Source: Urophycis tenuis
Taxonomy: Eukaryota; Chordata; Actinopteri; Gadiformes; Phycidae
NCBI GenBank assembly: GCA_036785325.1
Contig: JAXIVH010000007.1
Coordinates: 11,543,219 to 11,607,218, forward strand
Length of the DNA: 64,000 nucleotides
Direction of reading: 5' to 3'
This document shows, piece by piece, positions 1 to 9,164 of the stretch. Both the position numbers and the translations under genes were made by a program. Under the pieces are notes generated by a model, which saw only the letters and a list, made by a program, of their open reading frames with translations, ran no database searches and was not told the origin of the DNA. How positions within the stretch are numbered: the stretch's first letter is position 1; every line of letters begins with the position of its first letter.

Positions 1-151
1 GGAGCTACAGCTTGTATGTTTTGATAGATTATATTCACACCTGGCCCCGCAGAGGCACATGCACTTGAATACAAAGTCTCCACATCATCACAGTTATTTA
101 CAGGGACTATATTTGACCCAACGCTTGTCCCCTCGCTGCGTGGGCCATCTA
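1..151 (-). CDS. start of pro-pol of an LTR retrotransposon (partial, -1 frame)
   Basis: Reading on the - strand from the gag stop, the -1 frame stays open to the window edge (about 50 codons). The gag frame hits its TAG at 151-149 and a further stop soon after. This is the expected arrangement for a Gag-Pro-Pol fusion made by -1 frameshifting at the slippery site at 152-158. No protease motif is reached inside the window, so the identity is inferred from position. The rest of the element lies outside the window. Confidence 0.45.
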
Positions 152-1513
152 GTTTCCCTGCGGGTTGGTTGGACCCCGCTGCATGAGCCCTGCCGTCTGG
201 GTAACAGGTTCTTGGGCTGGGGCTCGTGGGCACGTCATGCGTGTGTGGCCAGGAGCATGACAGAGATAACACAAATGATCATTTCGACAGTGTTGCACTG
301 TACTGTGGTCAGTCCCTCCACATATCGCACATGGCAGAGATGGGTTCAACCTCCTCCGAAACCGTTGCTGTGGACGAGAGCTATTGGCCTCCATCGTCTG
401 TTGCGGCCGCTGTTCTAGCACACGCTCCAGCAAAGCAATGACTTGAGCAAAAGGTTCAGCTGGATTGTGAGAGGACACTGCCACTGGTGCAGGTCCAGGT
501 GCAGCTACTGTAACAGGATTGTCCTTTGGCAAAGCTACTGGAGAAGACACTCCCTGCTTTAGAGAAACCGTCACTGGCGGGCATGTAAAATGTTTGGCTC
601 TGTTTTCTCTCTGATGTTCCTCCAGCCTCTCATGCACCTCCCCAGCAGTCCACTGAAGCAGGGGTTTGCACTTGAAAATCAGACACAGTCCAGGGTCAGG
701 GCAGTGTCGAATAAACATAGCAACCACCTCCCGAGCGGGATCGTCTAGCTTCTTACCCTGTCTCCTAATGCAGTCCTCCGCTACATCAATTGCTCGATTC
801 AGTCTAATCCAATAGTCAAATGGCTTTTCACCAGTCAGTGGGAGAGTTGTGTAAAAGTCTGCCGATGGCATATCAGAGTAAACTATGTCACTGAAATGTT
901 GCTTCAAAATATCAAAAATGGGACCTGGGCCCTGGCTTAATTCAATCCTAGGGTCACTACGCAATCCCACTCTGACAACATCCCGTGCTCGTCCCATAAG
1001 CTTACTCATCACTTCATCAGACTGCTCTTGGGTGTTAAAACCGTTCCTACGCATGTAAACCAGCATTAGCTCCTCCCACTCCTGCACTGTACACTTCTCA
1101 GAGCCATCACCCCGAAAGAACCCTGGCGCTTTCACATCGGATTTCAGCACCAAGCCCATGCCTGAAATGTCACCAGCCCGTCTGTTATTCTGGGGACAAG
1201 CAGTATCACCCACCACTTTGGTTGTTCCTAGACACGACACAATGCTTTCACCAATAGAATGTCCCACCCACTCAACAATATCTGCCAGTAACTCAATTGA
1301 TACCTCCCTGCTCACTGGAGGGGAAACCGGCTCAGAGCCAACAGCATGGGGTGTATGTTCACTAACGGTGCGTGCCTGTTGTGACAAGGAGCTTTGCCTT
1401 GGAGTAGAGGTAAGAGGCTGGATTGCAGTGGCCATATCAGTTAGTCCAGGAGAAGTAAACCTAAATGTCCCCCTGCCCCTACCAACACCACCCAACCCAG
1501 TAAAACTATCCAT
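149..1513 (-). CDS. gag: Gag polyprotein of an LTR retrotransposon
   Basis: An intact 454-residue ORF. It begins with a glycine/arginine-rich stretch (GRGRG near residue 12). The middle part looks like a gypsy-type capsid: a spacer-rich region, then a helical part with WEELMLVYMRRNGF and DYWIRLNRAI. Near the C-terminus (about residues 396-435) are two Cys-rich knuckles. The second, CYLCHAPGHTRMTC, is a perfect CX2CX4HX4C zinc knuckle; the first has five residues before its last Cys. Gag packages the element RNA into virus-like particles. The ORF lies about 590 bp downstream of an LTR and a tRNA-His primer site on the same strand. The family is probably Ty3/gypsy, but with pol outside the window this is not settled. 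Confidence 0.75.
   Translation of the reverse strand: MDSFTGLGGVGRGRGTFRFTSPGLTDMATAIQPLTSTPRQSSLSQQARTVSEHTPHAVGSEPVSPPVSREVSIELLADIVEWVGHSIGESIVSCLGTTKVVGDTACPQNNRRAGDISGMGLVLKSDVKAPGFFRGDGSEKCTVQEWEELMLVYMRRNGFNTQEQSDEVMSKLMGRARDVVRVGLRSDPRIELSQGPGPIFDILKQHFSDIVYSDMPSADFYTTLPLTGEKPFDYWIRLNRAIDVAEDCIRRQGKKLDDPAREVVAMFIRHCPDPGLCLIFKCKPLLQWTAGEVHERLEEHQRENRAKHFTCPPVTVSLKQGVSSPVALPKDNPVTVAAPGPAPVAVSSHNPAEPFAQVIALLERVLEQRPQQTMEANSSRPQQRFRRRLNPSLPCAICGGTDHSTVQHCRNDHLCYLCHAPGHTRMTCPRAPAQEPVTQTAGLMQRGPTNPQGN
152..158 (-). promoter_or_regulatory. -1 ribosomal frameshift site GGGAAAC
   Basis: On the - strand the last gag codons are CAG GGA AAC TAG. The heptamer GGGAAAC has the X XXY YYZ form in exactly the gag reading phase and abuts the stop codon. 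Shifting back one base opens the downstream frame to the window edge. No downstream pseudoknot was modelled. Confidence 0.6.
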
Positions 1514-2093
1514 TATGAAGCACGTGTGTAATTAGTGTACGCAATGAGAGAAAAAAAAACAAAAATAAAATAAATAACTAAATATAAAATACAATACACC
1601 AAATATACCGTATTTACCCCAAGAGAACACAGAAATTAAGATGTATGCGACAGTCAAGCATAGAATGAATGTAAACTCATTACATCAAAATAATCACTTT
1701 CAGGACGACGGGGATATCGCAACAGCAAAAGTATATCGCCAGGTCGGAAAATAGCACAAAATTACATCACTTGTAACACACCATCGCCACCGTGTGGCCA
1801 AACGGGAACTTACGATATGTAGTAAAGAAGGAATATAATTGAGAACGTTCTAAATAATACACAGCCGTCAGGAAGCGATTGAAACCAGCACTCGAAACTA
1901 TGAAGTGGCCATCATAACTGACAATCAACTACGAACAATTTAACTGCGTGGCTCAGAACGCACGTTCACAGACTCAGAAATGTGCGACCAGCCTAGCCAA
2001 CAGTACCACGTGGAAACAGCCCCGGTGATTCTCGTCAGCTTGAGAAACGTCGGTAGTTCTTCTCATCGACGTCCAGCATGCACGAGAAGACCG

Positions 2094-2104
2094 TCACGGC
2101 ACCA
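2094..2104 (-). other. primer-binding site, tRNA-His type
   Basis: On the - strand TGGTGCCGTGA follows the LTR end with a one-base spacer. It is complementary to the 3' end (acceptor stem plus CCA) of eukaryotic tRNA-His. This is the minus-strand DNA priming site of the element whose gag lies at 149-1513. Confidence 0.7.
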
Positions 2105-2105
2105 G

Positions 2106-2670
2106 TGTAACAGATGTGATCTTGCGTTGTGTTGTGAAGCACCATACACGAAGATTCCCAGTCAGAAGTTTTTATTCTGTTGATGGACAACACCATGCAG
2201 TCACTCCACTGCATGGGATAATCATCGGCAATGCTACATACACTCTTGCGCAGGCAAGATAACTGGGGCGACAATAAAGAATAGTTGTACCTGTTGATGG
2301 ACAACACCATGCAGTCACTCCACTGCATGGGATAATCATCGGCAATGCTACATACACTAGAAATATAGAACATTTATGTTAGCATATTATAGAAAAGTCT
2401 ATCAGTATCCCTAGGTACATATACATTGATATAAGAACATTTCTTAAACCAAAACAACCATTATTATAAACTTTCATTTACAGTGTGCAATGCATCTACC
2501 CGTGACCTACCTCTTGCACAGGCAAGATAACTGGGAAGAGCAAGAGCGCGCCATTCCCCTTTATACGAACCAGCATGGTCACGTGATCACGTGTCACTTA
2601 AAGTGACAATACATACTGTATATACATTTCTGGCACAATGGCAAGTGGAAGCAATATTACCAATGTTACA
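2106..2670 (-). repeat. 5' LTR of the retrotransposon at 1-2670
   Basis: This is a 565 bp unit reading TGTAACA...TGTTACA on the - strand, so it has a perfect 7 bp terminal inverted repeat and TG/CA ends. A TATA-like GTATAAAGG lies in the upstream half and an AATAAA polyadenylation signal near 2171-2176. A primer-binding site follows at once. The partner LTR and the target duplication lie off the left edge. Its outer end abuts an unrelated gag remnant at 2671. Confidence 0.75.
2177..2358. repeat. 68 bp direct duplication inside the LTR
   Basis: Positions 2177-2244 and 2291-2358 are the same 68 bp by eye, offset by 114 bp. The block following the first copy (GCAGGCAAGATAACTGGG, 2250-2267) recurs in near-identical form near 2518-2538. 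The LTR therefore grew by local tandem duplication. Confidence 0.8.
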
Positions 2671-3540
2671 CTAGGAGGTGGAACCTTATAACACCAGCCG
2701 TCCTCTGTGGGTTTCCCAGCTGTTCCAGGTCTTCCCACTCAGCCTCCCACCAGTAGTAGTCGCTCATGTCTCCTGAGAACATGGGCAGGTGTGTTCTTTC
2801 AAGACTGATCTGTGGTCCGAAGCCGTACGGCATGGGATGCATGCCAGGGATGCTTTGTGGTGGTGCATGTGGAAAGTTCGGAAACGCAGGCGCTCTGGGG
2901 TATTGTGGCTGCCCCTTGCTGGACTCGCTGTGCTCTCCATCACTGCCTGTTTCTTCAACCGCTCCTCCCCCATCAAGCTCTTCTGTCCACTTCAACTTTT
3001 GCCACCACCAGTTACGCAGTCTGTTTCCCGGTTTGTATAGCTGCCGCTTGTACACTGTTGTCTTGGCTCCAGAGACAAAACCTTCCCATTCAAGCACCTT
3101 CAAGCTCAAGCATGTTGATCCTCTCCACCAGGCTCTCTCTCAGGACTCAGTCTTCCTCTGGCAACTCCTTCATATCAGTGTTCTCAACCTTAGCACATTA
3201 CTCCTCATGACATAGGCGAATTTGGTCCAGAACGTCTCCTTAGTGAGCTGGAGTGTTTATGTGGTAAGGCACATCACCATTTTCTCCTCTGCAAAAGCCG
3301 CTTCTGAGGAAGAGAGGCAGAAGCCTCTCCTTCCTCATTTGCCACTTCTCCCAGAGCAATATATTCGAGACCGGTCTCGTGCACCTTTCCAAAGTCCACA
3401 CCAAATGTTCTGATCTCGTCAATAAGCGCCCTTTTTTCTAGGAGATCTATAGTGAGGGACAGCTTCTTGGCTCTCTTGCTGAATAGGGTTTGTGCTGTTG
3501 AGCGCTTTCCTTTCAGGGCCGCTAATTCTGCTAAATTCAT
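2671..3540 (-). pseudogene. Gag-like remnant of a BEL/Pao-type LTR element
   Basis: Two - strand ORF pieces (3540-3274 and 3109-2671) form a broken Gag. The first has a helical start (LAELAALKGKRS, LFSKRAKKL, LIDEIRTFG). The second ends in LPMFSGDMSDYYWWEAEWED, which matches the 'LPxFSGD...W..F' signature of the Gag-like region of Pao/BEL polyproteins. The frame breaks between the pieces, and the copy is cut off where the LTR at 2670 begins, so the other LTR element probably inserted here. Assignment rests on this short signature only. Confidence 0.4.
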
Positions 3541-4387
3541 CTTCCTGTTCCCGTACTGACCAAGGTGCTGTTACATAGAGGGGTCTATTCGGCCTATTCC
3601 TCTTGTTTTGGTGCTCCTTCATTGATAAACGCTGATAGGGCGGTGACAGACTTGGCTTTTGGCTTGACGCACTCAGGCCGCTGGTTTATTACTGTTCCGT
3701 TTTCTTCCCACGGAAAGGGCAACCTGGTGTACAAAGGATATTACTCAGTATTTCACTTTTGTTTGTTTATTCCTCAAAAAAGGGAAATCAGGTGATAAAC
3801 CTGAAAAGTAAAGAATGCAGTTGACAAATATTAGAATATCAGTCAACTAATAATAGCATAATAAACATCATATGCATTAATCAAAATACAAATATATAAT
3901 AAAAATACTTCTGCATTCAATACTGCAAACCAGGAGGTACAGCACCCAGGTCAAAAACCGGTCCCTGCGATCCACTTCATCAAACATTTATGAAGCTAAA
4001 GAAAAGCATGGATGGACACGGATGGGACAGCAACATTACAATTCCAACTGTTAGCTTTATGTCCAGCAGCTTCATCATTTCATTAACTTTTGACTTTGGT
4101 TATCAGTAACTAAACTGCTTGGATCTACCAGAGCATAGCATTACTGCATTCTCTTTAATGTACAACGCAAGGGAGCATATGTAAACACAGTGCAACGATA
4201 CAGCATAGCGTGAGCAGATAACATGAAGTGTACAACATGAAAGCAGACAAGAAAACAAGGAATTAAGAGAGCATACCAAGTGGCTTACCGGGTTGAAAGT
4301 AAAAACTAATTTTGAGCTTCCTTTTCACAGGGTAAACACTGGTCACATTGACCCACAGCACACTTCTCCCTTAAAGAGGCACTACAC
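3541..4387. other. AT-rich stretch with no recognised gene
   Basis: No convincing coding region, RNA gene or terminal repeat was seen. Short open frames here show no family signature. Confidence 0.5.
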
Positions 4388-5084
4388 CAGGGGTACTCAA
4401 TTAGAAAGTCAAAAGGTCCACTCACCAAATTTCAAATCTGCCCAGGGTCCGGAACAGTGACGGTTTAATTACAAAATTAGAACTCCGAACAAATGAAAGG
4501 CAGTAAATCCACAAAGAACATTTGAACTATGCCCAAAGGATGATGTGTTCTGGCCACATCAGTGTGAAAAGTGGCACATTTTGTGTGCCACCAGTTCTTT
4601 AAACCTGGGCACAAAAGGTGTGAGGGCCAGGCGTAGACACTGGTGTAAGTGTTCATTAGTGAGTGTACTCTTGTATTTGTTCTTCAACATAGTCATCGTT
4701 GAAGAGGCTGACTCACAAGAGTACGTTGAAGGGAACATGGTGAGAATGTGCAGGGCCATTTCCTGCAAGACGGGGACACTTGCAGTGGCAGGAAACAACA
4801 TGCTTCAGGTCTATCTCTCGGTCTCTCAACATCTCCATCACTGCTTCATAAATGTCATCCCCTCTTGTATGCCCATGAAGGGTTGTGAGGCCTAACACAT
4901 CTTCAAAGAATTCCCCCCTCTCTTCATCAAAAAATCTGAAAAACACCAGAAGTTGGGCGTTATCTGTGTTGTCTGTGGATTCATCCAAAGCCAATGGAAT
5001 GCATTTAGCCTTTTTAACAGCTAATTTCATTTGGTTCAACAAATCTTCAGCAGGGGTTTCAGTTCGTCTTACTGCAGTTGCCAA
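4388..5084 (-). pseudogene. hAT transposase remnant (internally deleted)
   Basis: Left end CAGGGGTACTCAATT is hAT-like. The - strand pieces are an internal part (about 5084-4790) with PLALDESTDNTDNAQLLVFF, typical of the transposase core of GTF2IRD2/ZBED-like hATs, and the C-terminal dimerisation region (about 4770-4559) with FPSTYSCESASSTM and LTNEHLHQCLRLAL. The region between is missing, so the gene is dead. The right side stops at about 5084, where sequence matching the 5' flank of V5 (37110) resumes. Confidence 0.7.
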
Positions 5085-5179
5085 TATCCACTATTAAGTG
5101 TGGAATCTTGAACTAGAAAAGAAAATCGTTCCTGCACATCTGGTCCATTTAATGATGTAATGTTGAGATCTGTCCTCCT

Positions 5180-5193
5180 CCTCTAGGGGGCAG
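5180..5193 (+). promoter_or_regulatory. CTCF-like motif upstream of V1
   Basis: CCTCTAGGGGGCAG matches 13 of 14 positions of the CTCF core CCASYAGRKGGCRS. It lies 140 bp upstream of the V1 start codon. The same motif recurs at a similar distance before V4, V5 and V7. Confidence 0.45.
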
Positions 5194-5319
5194 TATTAAC
5201 TCAGAAGTGGAGGACTATTGCTTTGATGTGTTTGACATTTGTTTCATCAACAACTTTCACCATGAAGAGAACAAAAGCAGCAGATATCTTTCCCCAGTTG
5301 GTTCAACCCTGCTGTAGAG

Positions 5320-5728
5320 ATGGAATGCTGGCTGTGGATCATTATTGCTACAGTTTTATCTCGTAAATCTACAATTGTATATCATACATGATGTTTAGTT
5401 GAAAAATAATATTTAAGTGTTCCTACTTTCATTGTCAATCTCATTCAAGTTCTCCTCCACAAACTATCGATGGCTTGATTGAATTCTTAACATCTGCAGG
5501 TGATAGTTATCAGAAACCCATGCACTCATTCCAGGACAGAGTCAAGGCTCTACAAGGAGACCACGTGACTCTCTCCTGCAACTACTCCTCTGCAACAGCC
5601 TTCTTCTGCTACTGCCAGTACCCCAGTTCACCACCACAGTTCCTCATCAAAGAATACATGGAGGTATCTGGATTTACTTTGAAAAGAGACAAGTGTTTGC
5701 TCTGGAGACTCTGCTCTGTACTAGAACA
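5320..5728 (+). pseudogene. T-cell receptor V segment V1 (TRAV/TRDV-like), broken
   Basis: Leader exon 5320-5362 (MECWLWIIIATVLS, GT donor at 5363) splices in phase 1 to the V exon at 5500 (acceptor CAG ending 5499). The V domain shows LQGDHVTLSCNYSS with the first Cys, then FFCYCQYPSSPPQFLI, where the conserved core Trp is Cys. After KRDK a deletion of about 22 bp relative to V2 shifts the frame, and a retroelement 3' end interrupts the segment near 5729. The second Cys and the RSS are lost. Sequence like the 3' flank of V5 (AGAGCATTTGTCATTGCC) resumes at about 6013. Closest relative in the window is V5. Confidence 0.8.
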
Positions 5729-6012
5729 AAAACCTGAAATGGAACCTCTTACTGTTTACTATACTATAATGCACCTCTTACTGTTTATCGTTTACTGTTA
5801 CTGTTCTCAATTTGCACATTTTACTATTTACTTTTTTTATTCTTATCTTTTTTTTTTTTTTATACTTATATTTTTATATATTTATTTATATTGCATGCTG
5901 TCTTGCACCAGGGATTGAGAGAAACGGCATTTCGGTTCTTGTGTATGGCCTGTACATTCATGAAAACTGACAATAAAGTTTACTTGAATCTTGAACTTGA
6001 ATCTTGAACTTG
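5729..6012 (+). mobile_element. 3' end of a LINE-type retroelement inserted in V1
   Basis: Non-coding, T-rich sequence ending in GACAATAAAGTTTACTTGAA followed by repeats of TTGAATCTTGAACTTGAA. The same kind of 3' end appears in reverse at 46706 and at 59388. It is a 5'-truncated copy. Confidence 0.6.
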
Positions 6013-6166
6013 AAGAGCATTTGTCATTGCCTTAAACTGTGCTTCAGGGGAGGGACATCTGGAGAGGCAAATTCACCAGCAGTCTAGTGAAGACACAGTA
6101 TATTAGAACAGAGATACAGAAGTAGTGTGCTGAGTATCAGGCCTCCCATGTTGTTTAATTAAGATA

Positions 6167-6581
6167 ATGTCAGTCATGTTTCTACTTGTAGTTTGGAAAT
6201 TAACAGGTAAGCTTTGGCAAACCAGAACTATCAGAGTGAATATTAAAAGAGATTTGTGTCTTCATGGCAACATGTTCACAGATAAACCTTCTCTTCCACA
6301 GGTGTTTATGCTGTTGACCTGACTCCTGTCAAGAAGGAAGCAAACAGTTTAGAAGGTGCAATTGTTACTCTGTCCTACAAGCTGTCTGGAACTGCTCAAT
6401 ATAATGAGAATTTCTTCTGGTACCGTCAGTACCCTGGAGAACCTCCACAGTTCCTCATTAAAGAATACATGGAGATATCTGGGTTGACATTTAAAAAGGA
6501 CGAAGAGAGACAAATGATTGCTCTGGAGATCTCCTCTGCTGCAGTGACAGACTCTGCTCTGTACTACTGTGCTGTGAGGCC
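6167..6581 (+). CDS. T-cell receptor V segment V2 (TRAV-like), open but Cys23 is Tyr
   Basis: Leader exon 6167-6206 (MSVMFLLVVWKLT, GT donor) joins in phase 1 to the V exon 6302-6581 (acceptor ends at 6301). The exon is open throughout: framework 1 VDLTPVKKEANSLEG, framework 2 FFWYRQYPGEPPQFLI with the core Trp, framework 3 ending DSALYYCAVR. The first intradomain Cys is replaced: VTLSYKLS has Tyr. V6 shows the same change, so it may be a family trait rather than decay. A good 23-RSS follows. The product would be the variable domain of a membrane TCR chain after V(D)J joining. Its framework 3 (KEYMEISG) resembles V1/V5 more than V6/V8, which may reflect gene conversion. Confidence 0.8.
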
Positions 6582-6619
6582 CACAGTGACAGAAAACACA
6601 GACTCCCTGTCCAAAAACC
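6582..6619 (+). other. 23-type recombination signal of V2
   Basis: Heptamer CACAGTG 6582-6588, 22 bp spacer, nonamer CCAAAAACC 6611-6619 (8/9 to consensus). It directly follows the V2 coding end. Confidence 0.85.
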
Positions 6620-6856
6620 TCACAGCTGTTTAGTCACACTATGAAAGAGTAGGGCCATGGATTTGATCTTCATGCCTCATATAAAATAGTTGATATAATC
6701 AATAGATTGTTATGTTTCTCAGCATATGAATTCCTTTTGACTGCTTATATTGAGTCAGTTTGGGGTAAAAGACAAGGATGCCAGTTGCCTTCTGTCATTT
6801 CTGTGATGAACATTGAGGTTGAGATTCTCTAGCATGAATGATGAAGAGGAGGGGCC

Positions 6857-6892
6857 AGTGATGTCACTGTCCTTCCTTATCAGAGTATAAAT
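6857..6892 (+). promoter_or_regulatory. V3 promoter: CRE-like decamer and TATA box
   Basis: AGTGATGTCA at 6857-6866 matches the conserved decamer AGTGAYRTCA of TCR V-beta promoters (a CREB/ATF-type site) and is palindromic with its flank. TATAAAT lies at 6886-6892, about 40 bp before the V3 start codon. No other V segment here shows this pair clearly. Confidence 0.65.
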
Positions 6893-6929
6893 GATCTTCC
6901 TCTCTCTCTCTTCTCCTCCCACTGTAAAC

Positions 6930-7358
6930 ATGGAACATTGGCTGACTAACATCCTGGTTCTCACTCTCTGGCTTGGTAACTCTTTAAAGACTTTTGTTGA
7001 CTCATCATTGATCTCAGTTGGTTCATTCATTAATCTACATCTTCTGTTGTTCCCCAGAGTGTAAAGGAGAAGACAGAGTGATCCAGACCAGAGTAGATGT
7101 CATTGCTGCGAAAGGAGACACAGTTGGTCTTGACTGTAGTTTTGAGACCATTAGCACTGCTCCATATTTGTTCTGGTACAAACAAGAGCTCAATGACTTT
7201 CCCAGGTTCATGCTACAACGTTCTTCATTTGGAGGAGATAATGCTGCAGAGTTCCACAAAGACAGATTTGATGCCCAAATCCAAAACACATCAGTTCCTC
7301 TGAGGATCCAGAACCTGCAGCTCTCAGACTCTGCTCTGTACTACTGTGCTCTGAGGCC
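6930..7358 (+). CDS. T-cell receptor V segment V3 (TRDV/TRAV-like), intact
   Basis: Leader exon 6930-6975 (MEHWLTNILVLTLWL, GT donor at 6976) splices in phase 1 to the V exon 7058-7358 (acceptor CAG ends 7057). All V-domain hallmarks are present: first Cys in VGLDCSFE, core Trp in LFWYKQE, framework 3 RFDAQIQ...LRIQNLQLSDSALYYC with the second Cys, then ALRP before the RSS. No stop or frameshift. The promoter has a TCR-type decamer and TATA box, and the RSS is perfect. One of two segments in the window that look fully usable. The alpha versus delta class cannot be decided from V sequence alone. Confidence 0.88.
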
Positions 7359-7396
7359 CACAGTGACAGGAAACACAGACTCCCTGTACAAAAACC
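7359..7396 (+). other. 23-type recombination signal of V3
   Basis: Consensus heptamer CACAGTG 7359-7365, 22 bp spacer, consensus nonamer ACAAAAACC 7388-7396. Confidence 0.92.
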
Positions 7397-7700
7397 TGCT
7401 GAGCAATAAACACACATCCTTCTTCCCCTGAGACCAGAGCTTAGACATTTCTGACAAAACACATCAACTCATCACAATTTGTATTTCTTAATTCATTAAA
7501 TACATTTTCTAAACCTGAAGGCATTCATGTTTTTTTTCAATTTACAAAATGCTGTAATATTTCTGTACTTTATTCTTTTGCCATGTTAGTTTGAATTTAA
7601 AATAGTTTGGTTTACTTGTGTATATTTTATCAGCATGGTGACCAATCTGTTTTTCAACTGTACCTCTTAGAGTGATTCTAACGGTGAGACCTCCTATCCA

Positions 7701-7714
7701 CCACTAGAGGTCAG
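7701..7714 (+). promoter_or_regulatory. CTCF-like motif upstream of V4
   Basis: CCACTAGAGGTCAG, 13/14 to the CTCF core, 155 bp before the V4 ATG. It is the same sequence at the same distance as before V7. Confidence 0.45.
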
Positions 7715-7855
7715 TATCATGAAGTAGGTGTTGAACTATTTCATCAACATGCCTGGTCTTTGTGTCTTTAACAGCTGGTACCATGAAGAGAATAAGCCTC
7801 ATTCTTGAGCTGAACACCAGATGGTTTCTCCTGTTGCTGTTAACCTGCTGTTGAG

Positions 7856-7931
7856 ATGGAAACCTGGCTGTGGATTATTACGGCTGCTCTTCTGTCTGGT
7901 GAGATGAGCACCTCATGCTTTACACTACAGA
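7856..7931 (+). pseudogene. T-cell receptor V segment V4, leader only
   Basis: Leader exon 7856-7898 (METWLWIITAALLS, GT donor at 7899) and about 30 bp of intron are nearly identical to V7 (33898-33970). Homology stops near 7931, where an R2-like retroelement fragment begins. No matching V exon follows, so the gene is a stub. The upstream 200 bp are also shared with V7, showing that both come from one duplication. Confidence 0.8.
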
Positions 7932-8480
7932 TCCCCGAGCAGATGGTATCTGCTATCCCCTTCAGCACCTGGTCGTGGCGCCAACGATAGCGCCCCTCGC
8001 CCAGGGCTTTCGGGCAACAGCTTAGGATGTGCTCCAGTGATCCTCTCCTCTGGCACAGAGGGCAAGCAGATGTTTCTGCCAGGCCCCAACAGAAGAGGTT
8101 GGATGGGCTGGGGAGGACGTCGTAGACTGACTGGATCAAAAACTTTATCCGGAGCGGCTCCGCCTTCCAAAGCTCTGACCAAGAAATCTTCCTATCCAGT
8201 TTCTGCTCCCATCTAGTCCACGCCCCCTGTTGTCTCATCCCAACCATCCTGCTCGAGCGGGTCTCCCCCAGCCCTGCTCGAACCTCTTCCTGGATAAGCT
8301 GCCACCTCTCCTTCCCCTGGGCCTTGTTGTACTGAGGTCTTGAGTTGCTCCCAAGCCCTGCCCGGCCTGTCGCCACTGCTCCCACCAGAAAACCGTGGCG
8401 CAGCCGTGCCTCAGCTTGCTCAACCGTCTCCTGGGCTCACCACTTCCGACCAGTCCGCACTTCAATCCCAGCTAAGGAGA
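7932..8480 (-). pseudogene. C-terminal RT/zinc-finger remnant of an R2/NeSL-like LINE
   Basis: The - strand ORF (up to 8385) contains SVYDVLPSPSNLFCWG followed by CPLCQRRGSLEHILSCC, a CX2C...HX4C motif. Zinc-binding modules of this kind lie after the RT domain in R2-like non-LTR retrotransposons and precede a restriction-like endonuclease. Only this short end remains, without the RT catalytic core. It sits in the V4 intron. The exact right boundary is uncertain. Confidence 0.55.
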
Positions 8481-9164
8481 CTTTGGTTTCACTCGAAAAT
8501 CTTACGTAAAACATCTTTAATGTTCTGTGACAAATATATGCATATAAAACAGTTTTGCAATCAATAAAGCATGAATGACAGCAACATGAATCAACTCAGG
8601 GAGAATAATCATATTCCCAAAACAAAGTGCTCTTCATTTGAATCAAAACACAGTACATCTGTGCATGTAGAGGTCGTGTCACCACAGTGGTTCTGGGTGA
8701 CATTTGATCCCAGAACTTAGAGCTCCTGCTGCTCCTCGTCCTGGGTCCTAGTGGCCTCCACAGAGCCAGTGAAGCAGAAGGTCTTCTCCTGTCTCAGTCA
8801 GTCATTGGAACCACTCTTGTAGGAGGTGGAGCTTGACAGGCAGCACGTCAGAAACAGTGTGTCAACGCAACAGCTTGCAGACACTTGATGGTTGCTGCTC
8901 TACAACATCTGGTTGGTCTCCAGTATCAGCTGTGCAGCTCTTCGTGTTAGTTGTTTTATTCACTGGGTTTTCAGGTGAATTGCTGTTTCAGAACCACTGT
9001 CCTGTTTGCGACATGGACCTCAATACTGGTTCAGCAGTTCATATGAATCAGGTCATATTTATATTTCCAAGATCTTTAACACTGTGATAGTCACTGACTT
9101 TTTCATTCTTAATGTAGTGGTATGAGGCACCACTGCTATATTTTTTGTTTCACCCTGCCCTCTC
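8481..9164. other. unassigned interval with weak gene-like traces
   Basis: No firm gene. On the + strand near 8935-8973 a hydrophobic stretch (LFVLVVLFTGFS) ends at a GT, like a V leader, but it lacks an in-frame ATG. On the - strand near 8790-8720 a short open stretch ends in DEEQQEL and a stop. Neither can be assigned to a family. Confidence 0.3.

Noticed and set aside
149..1513. Whether the gag ORF is a domesticated host gene
   Set aside because: It is open, but it sits behind an LTR and tRNA primer site with a frameshift signal, so an ordinary retrotransposon explains it.
2172..2373. Overlapping - strand ORFs with repeated Cys-rich peptide
   Set aside because: They are translations of the 68 bp duplication inside the LTR and shift frames between copies.
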